NCBI RefSeq assembly: GCF_900103525.1
Contig: NZ_FNHN01000004.1
Coordinates: 310,001-374,000 of the forward strand
DNA from: Bacillus sp. OK048
Lineage (GTDB): Bacteria > Bacillota > Bacilli > Bacillales > Cytobacillaceae
Length of the DNA: 64,000 nucleotides
Direction of reading: 5' to 3'
Below the pieces are notes generated by a model. It ran no database searches. It was not told the origin of the DNA and saw only the letters and a program-made list of their open reading frames with translations. Below, one piece after another: positions 59,884 to 64,000 of this stretch; the stretch's first letter is position 1; each line of letters begins with the position of its first letter. A program made the position numbers and the translations under genes.

Positions 59884-60822
59884 TTAGTCTAATTCTCTTA
59901 CTTTAAATGATAGCAACCCTTGTTCAATTTGTCTTCTGTGTGGCTCATACTGCGCAGGCAGCATTAATTTCTCTCCCATTGTCGCTACGGATTCATCATG
60001 GGCAAAGCCAGGAGGATCTGTGGCAATTTCAAATAAGATTTCTCCGTGTTCTCTAAAATAAATCGCATTAAAATAGTTTCGATCCTGTACTGGAGTGACG
60101 CCATATCCATTGGCAGCAACATGCCTTTGCCATTCTAATTGATCCTCGTCATCACTGGCACGCCAAGCGATATGATGCACGGTTCCCACACCCATTTGCC
60201 CGCGTCCAACCGGAGTTAATTTTAGATCAATGACATTTCCGATATCAGCTGAAGAACGGAAACGTGCAAATTCCCCTTCTTTCGCTAGAAGTTCAAGGCC
60301 CATAACATTTTCTAATAAATCTGCCGTTTTATTAGGCTGTGATGAAAATAAAATGGCACCGCCAAACCCTTTAATGGCAACATCCGATGTTACCCCACCA
60401 AAGTTCCAAGTATTATTTTCGCCTTCTTCACGTTCAACAATTTCAAGGTGAAGACCATGTGGATCATCAAATTGCAAATATTGTTCGCCAAATCTTTCTG
60501 ACTTAGTAAAAGGGATTTTGAATTTTTCTAGTCTATTTTCCCAAAACTCCAGAGCACCTTTCGGAACCACATAGGAGGTTACACCTACCTGACCACCACC
60601 GATTTTCCCTTGGCGAGCTCCTGCCCAAGGGAAGAATGTGATGATGGTACCAGGTTTTCCTCCTCCATCTCCGAAATAGAGGTGATACGTGCCAGGATCA
60701 TCAAAGTTTACCGTTTGTTTCACTAAGCGCAACCCTAGAACACCTGCATAAAAATCAACATTTTCCTGTGGATGCCCTACAATCGCAGTAATATGGTGAA
60801 TCCCCATTGTTTTCTTACTCAC
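59884..60822 (-). CDS. mhqO: MhqO-type ring-cleaving dioxygenase, copy B
   Basis: 312 residues, same length as and roughly 90% identical by eye to the gene at 39853; it keeps GIHHITA, TVHHIAWR and FEIATDPPGF. Two glyoxalase/VOC modules. AAGGAG precedes the ATG. An MhqR-type box lies between -35 and -10 of its promoter (60899-60927). It probably opens hydroquinone or catechol rings in the cytoplasm, by analogy with MhqA/E/O. Confidence 0.95.
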   Translation of the reverse strand: MSKKTMGIHHITAIVGHPQENVDFYAGVLGLRLVKQTVNFDDPGTYHLYFGDGGGKPGTIITFFPWAGARQGKIGGGQVGVTSYVVPKGALEFWENRLEKFKIPFTKSERFGEQYLQFDDPHGLHLEIVEREEGENNTWNFGGVTSDVAIKGFGGAILFSSQPNKTADLLENVMGLELLAKEGEFARFRSSADIGNVIDLKLTPVGRGQMGVGTVHHIAWRASDDEDQLEWQRHVAANGYGVTPVQDRNYFNAIYFREHGEILFEIATDPPGFAHDESVATMGEKLMLPAQYEPHRRQIEQGLLSFKVRELD

Positions 60823-60898
60823 TTTGATGCACTCCTTTTAAAATTATCGATACTATTGATAAACTAAGATTCCCTACTTCGAGATTTTCACAATACAT

Positions 60899-60927
60899 TT
60901 TTATCTCGATTTCGAGACATTAGTCAA
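60899..60927 (-). promoter_or_regulatory. mhqO copy B promoter with MhqR box in the spacer
   Basis: TTGACT (60927-60922), 17 bp, ATAAAA (60904-60899). TATCTCGATTTCGAGACA (60902-60919) fills the spacer and matches 16 of 18 positions of TATCTCGAATTCGAGATA. A further half-site TTCGAGAT lies near 60878-60885. Confidence 0.7.
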
Positions 60928-60936
60928 ATTTTTTTT

Positions 60937-61332
60937 TTAACTAATATAGCTATGAACTTCATCAAGTTGGAACACACGCATCTTACGAGGTAGGAAGCTT
61001 CGTATTTCTTCCTCATTAAAGCCAACTTGTAATCTTTTTTCATCTAACATTAAAGGTCTTTTTAATATCCCTGGGTTTTCATTTATAATTGAATACAGTT
61101 CACGAAGTGAAAGTGAATCGATATTAACATCTAACTTTTGAAAAGCTTTTGACTTGGTAGAGATAATCTCATCTGTACCATCTTCAGTAAAGTGAAGGAT
61201 GTTCTTGATTTCATCGATTGTAAGCTTTTCAGATAAAATATTTCTTTCTTTGTATGGTATCTGATGTTCCTGAAACCAAGCTTTTGCCCTTCGACATGAA
61301 GTGCAACTAGGTGATACAAATAATGTAACCAT
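60937..61332 (-). CDS. Spx paralogue (ArsC-like transcriptional regulator)
   Basis: 131 residues, exactly the length of B. subtilis Spx. The redox switch CTSC (Cys 10 and 13), the RNA-polymerase-contact Gly 52 in [13 protein letters not shown] and Arg 92 in [20 protein letters not shown] are all conserved. Spx proteins bind the alpha-subunit C-terminal domain of RNA polymerase and activate thiol-stress genes upon Cys oxidation. The C-terminus ([11 protein letters not shown]) differs from canonical Spx, so this is a paralogue (MgsR/Spx group, closer to Spx). Its promoter carries an MhqR box. Confidence 0.92.
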   Translation of the reverse strand: MVTLFVSPSCTSCRRAKAWFQEHQIPYKERNILSEKLTIDEIKNILHFTEDGTDEIISTKSKAFQKLDVNIDSLSLRELYSIINENPGILKRPLMLDEKRLQVGFNEEEIRSFLPRKMRVFQLDEVHSYIS

Positions 61333-61386
61333 TTCGCCACTCCCTTTAAATGCTATAGTAAGTTACAATTTTCATCGTATGTCAAA

Positions 61387-61452
61387 TATCTCAAATTAAA
61401 TTATCTTGAATTGAAGATATATTTATTATAAATCATCCACACCAATTGTCAA
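61387..61452 (-). promoter_or_regulatory. Promoter of Spx paralogue with MhqR box
   Basis: TTGACA (61452-61447), 16 bp, TATAAT (61430-61425). TATCTTGAATTGAAGATA (61402-61419) covers the start site, and a half-site TATCTCAAATTAAA begins at 61387. The arrangement is the same as at the mhqO promoter (40939-40989), including the GATGATTTATAATA words. Confidence 0.75.
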
Positions 61453-61461
61453 CATCTTTCA

Positions 61462-61944
61462 TTAAAAAGTCTTTCTTGAAGCCTCTTTACTACTAACTAA
61501 ATTCTCCCAGTCCTCAAATGACAACTTTTCCGTATTATGTTTTAATTCATTTGGAACTTCAACATAACACATCAGTTCTAGGCTATTTCCATCTGGATCA
61601 TCAAAATATATCGAAGCATTTCCTTGATTTGGTCTTACAAAAGGCTCAATCGATGTTCTTTTTCCAAAAGGTACAGGCTCAACTTGGATGGATTCAAGCC
61701 ACTTTACTGACTCCTTTAAATCCTCATATGTGACTCGAAAAGCAATATGTCTTAGAGAAGGGTGGTATGGGGTTTGGTACTCCTTACCTTCCCACAATCC
61801 TAGCCAACTTTTCCCTTCTTCTATCCAAAAGAACACGGTGTCTTCATCACGCCAAGCTAACTTCAATCCTAATTTACGGTAAAATCCAATTGAAACTTCT
61901 AAGTTTTTTACAGGTAAATGTGCTTCATATAGCCCCTTTATCAT
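61462..61944 (-). CDS. VOC / glyoxalase-fold protein
   Basis: 160 residues from the ATG at 61944 (AAAGGA 8 bp upstream; ATG at 61953 abuts that site). One VOC module pair: GLYEAHLPVKNLEVSIGFYR at the N-terminus (His ligand), RHIAFRV in the middle and YFDDPDGNSLELMCYVEV with the Glu ligand. It resembles glyoxalase/bleomycin-resistance proteins such as FosB relatives, but the substrate is not identifiable. Confidence 0.88.
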   Translation of the reverse strand: MIKGLYEAHLPVKNLEVSIGFYRKLGLKLAWRDEDTVFFWIEEGKSWLGLWEGKEYQTPYHPSLRHIAFRVTYEDLKESVKWLESIQVEPVPFGKRTSIEPFVRPNQGNASIYFDDPDGNSLELMCYVEVPNELKHNTEKLSFEDWENLVSSKEASRKTF

Positions 61945-62123
61945 TTCTCCCATCCTTTGTTTGTAGAATTTATTTATGAACTGAAAATATTTTTTAAAAG
62001 AATCTCTTCATCACCAATCCAATCCCGTTAGTAAAAAGCGTCTCCACTTATTGTTGAAAAGCACCCGTTTGCTTACGTTCACTTTTAGATTTTTTCCTTG
62101 ATACAAATAAATTGTATAACTAT

Positions 62124-62319
62124 TTAAGCTTCTTGGTTTGGAGAAACCCTAATTTCACCTTTTGATAATCCAAATTCTTCGAAGTTTATCTATTGTTTCT
62201 TCTACATCTCCACTCGATGAACTCCAACTAATATTTGCTTCTGTTAATTGCGTTTGTTGATTTTGCAAACCAATTTCTAATTGTAAATGAGCAGTAGGAA
62301 CACCAACAAAATAAGTCAC
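62124..62319 (-). pseudogene. Possible decayed SIMPL-like gene fragment
   Basis: From a GTG at 62319 one frame reads VTYFVGVPTAHLQLEIGLQ, and further on EANISWSSSSGDVEETIDKL. At about 62180 it must shift to continue as FEEFGLSKGEIRVSPNQEA-stop. The joined text has the feel of a SIMPL/DUF541 domain (T-L-x-EA...L...G...I). A frameshift plus the poorly placed start suggests a remnant; chance is possible. Confidence 0.35.
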
Positions 62320-62510
62320 TCCTTATTTTGTTGCCACAAAACCTTAAAAACTTCACTTCTTATTCAACTCTACTACGGTGTTAGCTCAATATTTATATCA
62401 ATACTAACACAATATTCCGGTAATATTTTCACAAAAAAGAACAAGGCAATCATGAATAAATTATTAACAATATATTTTGCATATTTGTTTTATATTTCTT
62501 TCCATTACAC

Positions 62511-62541
62511 TATAATGTAACTGTAACAGTTAACTGTTACA
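62511..62541 (+). promoter_or_regulatory. merR-clpP promoter with 20-bp perfect palindrome
   Basis: TATAAT (62511-62516) is followed by TGTAACAGTTAACTGTTACA (62522-62541), an exact palindrome that would cover the transcription start. A TTGTTT -35 lies 20 bp upstream of the -10; long spacers are typical of MerR-activated promoters, but this palindrome is downstream and so points to repression/autoregulation. Confidence 0.7.
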
Positions 62542-62569
62542 CTTATTGGAAAGGAGGTTCGCTCTTAAA

Positions 62570-62992
62570 ATGAATTTCTATACAGCTCAGGAAATTACAG
62601 ACATCTTAATAAAAGAAGGAGCTGACATTAACCTACGGACCGTTCGCTATTATACGCAGCTTGAGTTGATACCAACACTTGAATTGCATGGCAACAAAAG
62701 AGTCTATACTGACGAACACTTACATTACTTTAGGGCTGTGCTAACATTAAGCAAAACGGGTGAGACATTAGCCAGTATCAAAAAAACACTATCTACCCTT
62801 TCTATTGAGGAAATAAAAGGGATTGCGGAACAGTTTTCCTTTTTGGACTCTCAGAGAATTGTTCAACAACAGTTGCACATGGTTAATGAAGATATTTATA
62901 TTACAATCAACAAGCACCTGTCAGCCGACGTTAGGCAAAAAGTGATTGATTCTGTCACGAATGTACTAAAAGGAAGTAATCATGATAATTAA
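62570..62992 (+). CDS. MerR-family regulator
   Basis: 140 residues from the ATG at 62570 (AAAGGAGG about 11 bp upstream). The N-terminal MerR winged helix is visible in [20 protein letters not shown] and [21 protein letters not shown] short helical C-terminus lacks the Cys ligands of metal sensors. Its last 11 bases overlap the start of the clpP-fusion gene (ATG at 62982), so the two are translationally coupled. The regulator therefore most likely controls the protease gene. Confidence 0.88.
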   Translation: MNFYTAQEITDILIKEGADINLRTVRYYTQLELIPTLELHGNKRVYTDEHLHYFRAVLTLSKTGETLASIKKTLSTLSIEEIKGIAEQFSFLDSQRIVQQQLHMVNEDIYITINKHLSADVRQKVIDSVTNVLKGSNHDN

Positions 62993-64000
62993 TTTAGCTC
63001 TATCAAAACAGCAGATAGAAAATGAAGAAGGAATGACTCACCTCTGTATTAGTCTTGCTCCCCTTCCTCAACAGGTCATTAATCAACTTCAGATAGACAT
63101 TCTTCTACCAGAGGGATTACATAGAGTTGCTAACTTAAACGGATTTGCTGAAGAGAATAATTTGATTCTTGTTAAGAACCTTACAGAACCTCTAGAAATA
63201 CTAGTAGAAATCTTTACTGAACATAAGCTGAATGAACAAGAGGTAGAAATTGTGGTTATTTCCACCTACACTGACAATGAACAGGTACTTCAATGTGTAA
63301 AAAACCATATCAATTTACAACTCGTGGAACCAGAAGACATTACGTGCCATTCCTTTAATCAAGAAGTTGCATCAATAATTTTGAATATATCGGAACGTCA
63401 ATCATCTCAAGGAGGAGAAAAAATGAATCTTATCCCTTATGTTGTTGAACAAACGAGTCGAGGAGAACGATCTTATGACATCTACTCTCGATTACTAAAA
63501 GATAGAATCATCATGCTAACAGGTGAGATCAATGATCAAGTAGCCAACAGTATTGTTGCGCAGTTGTTATTCCTTGATTCCGAATCTCCTGAAAAAGATA
63601 TATCTATCTATATTAATTCACCGGGAGGTTCCATAACAGCTGGTTTAGCTATCTATGATACGATGCAACTGATTAAAGCACCTGTAAGCACATTATGTAT
63701 AGGTATGGCTGCTTCAATGGGGGCGTTTTTACTGGCGGGAGGAGAAAAAGGAAAACGATACTCCCTTCCTAATAGCGAAATAATGATTCATCAGCCTCTG
63801 GGAGGGGCAAGAGGTCAAGCAACAGAGATTGAGATTAGCGCAAAACGCATCTTACGACTTAGAGACCACTTAAACACGATTCTATCTGAACGCACAGGCC
63901 AGACTAAAGAAAAAATAGAAAGAGACACAGAACGAGACAACTTCTTAACTGCTGAAAAAGCGTTAGCTTATGGATTAATCGATAAAATTTTAACTCATCA
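62982..64000 (+). CDS. Unknown N-terminal domain fused in frame to ClpP protease (runs off window)
   Basis: From the ATG at 62982 the frame is open without a stop to base 64000 (339 codons). Residues 1-147 form an unrecognised, beta-rich domain ([40 protein letters not shown]). At codon 148 (ATG, 63423) begins a normal-looking Clp[20 protein letters not shown], catalytic Ser in [11 protein letters not shown], His in MIHQPLGG and Asp in [15 protein letters not shown] lies 6-7 bp before that ATG, so ClpP may also be made alone. It is co-transcribed with a MerR gene. It is a paralogue, not the housekeeping clpP arrangement. Confidence 0.85.
   Translation, partial: MIINLALSKQQIENEEGMTHLCISLAPLPQQVINQLQIDILLPEGLHRVANLNGFAEENNLILVKNLTEPLEILVEIFTEHKLNEQEVEIVVISTYTDNEQVLQCVKNHINLQLVEPEDITCHSFNQEVASIILNISERQSSQGGEKMNLIPYVVEQTSRGERSYDIYSRLLKDRIIMLTGEINDQVANSIVAQLLFLDSESPEKDISIYINSPGGSITAGLAIYDTMQLIKAPVSTLCIGMAASMGAFLLAGGEKGKRYSLPNSEIMIHQPLGGARGQATEIEISAKRILRLRDHLNTILSERTGQTKEKIERDTERDNFLTAEKALAYGLIDKILTH

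Larger units (their letters stand above)
61945..62569. other. Intergenic region with a decayed frame and the merR promoter
   Basis: Apart from the remnant at 62124-62319 and the regulatory sites at 62511-62541, nothing is supported here. Confidence 0.5.

Noticed and set aside
61131-61340. Alternative frame over the Spx-like gene
   Set aside because: The Spx frame is full length with conserved CTSC, Gly 52 and Arg 92; the other frame has no family features.

Overview
The window looks like chromosome of a low-GC, endospore-forming Bacillaceae (Bacillus sensu lato, Neobacillus-like). The support is two YjcZ-type spore mini-proteins, a sporulation-type diadenylate cyclase (CdaS), the bacillithiol-system protein YtxJ, a BA3454-type stress peptide, AGGAGG ribosome binding sites, many TTG/GTG starts and sigma-A promoters. 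No rRNA, tRNA, CRISPR array, intact transposon or prophage was seen.

Layout. 0-9.5 kb: a partial glutathionyl-hydroquinone reductase-like gene, small membrane and regulator genes, thioredoxin-fold genes, lepB, several GNAT acetyltransferases, and at least five mini-genes too short for ordinary ORF calling. 9.5-13.3 kb: the fructose operon fruR-fruK-fruA with a sigma-A promoter, a cre-like site and a terminator. 13.3-24 kb: a terminal-inverted-repeat element, a Cof phosphatase, a divergent class II lysyl-tRNA synthetase behind a T-box leader, a 12-unit 52-bp tandem hairpin array, a split chromate transporter and rlmN. 24-30 kb: a regulated envelope module (ECF-type sigma factor, PadR, a HAAS-SEDS membrane protein and a divergent YrvL-like gene) and a YtrA-type GntR/ABC transporter operon.

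30-62 kb is dominated by quinone/electrophile stress genes of the MhqR/YodB type. They are a YodB/CatR-like HxlR regulator, azoR, a tandem AhpD-like protein, an FMN reductase, pirins, mhqP, mhqD, mhqR, a flavin reductase, a glyoxalase and five mhqO-type dioxygenase genes or remnants. There is also an Spx paralogue. Candidate MhqR operators near TATCTCGAATTCGAGATA recur at promoters throughout. The mhqO/mhqO'/mhqD block occurs twice (40.8-38.3 kb and 60.8-58.5 kb): the middle gene is frameshifted in one copy and reduced to a 3' stub in the other. Between the copies lie cdaS, an ECF sigma/anti-sigma pair, a ThrE-type exporter and a pentose-phosphate operon (BA3454-rpiA-zwf-gnd-tal-pgi). One MhqR-like box sits upstream of that operon.

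62.5-64 kb (right edge): a MerR-type regulator overlaps a long reading frame that runs off the window. In it an unrecognised domain of about 147 residues is fused in frame to a complete-looking ClpP, and a strong internal ribosome binding site sits exactly at the ClpP methionine. This is the most unusual architecture in the window. The HAAS-SEDS protein, in which the expected catalytic Asp is Asn, and the T-box-controlled second-type LysRS come next.
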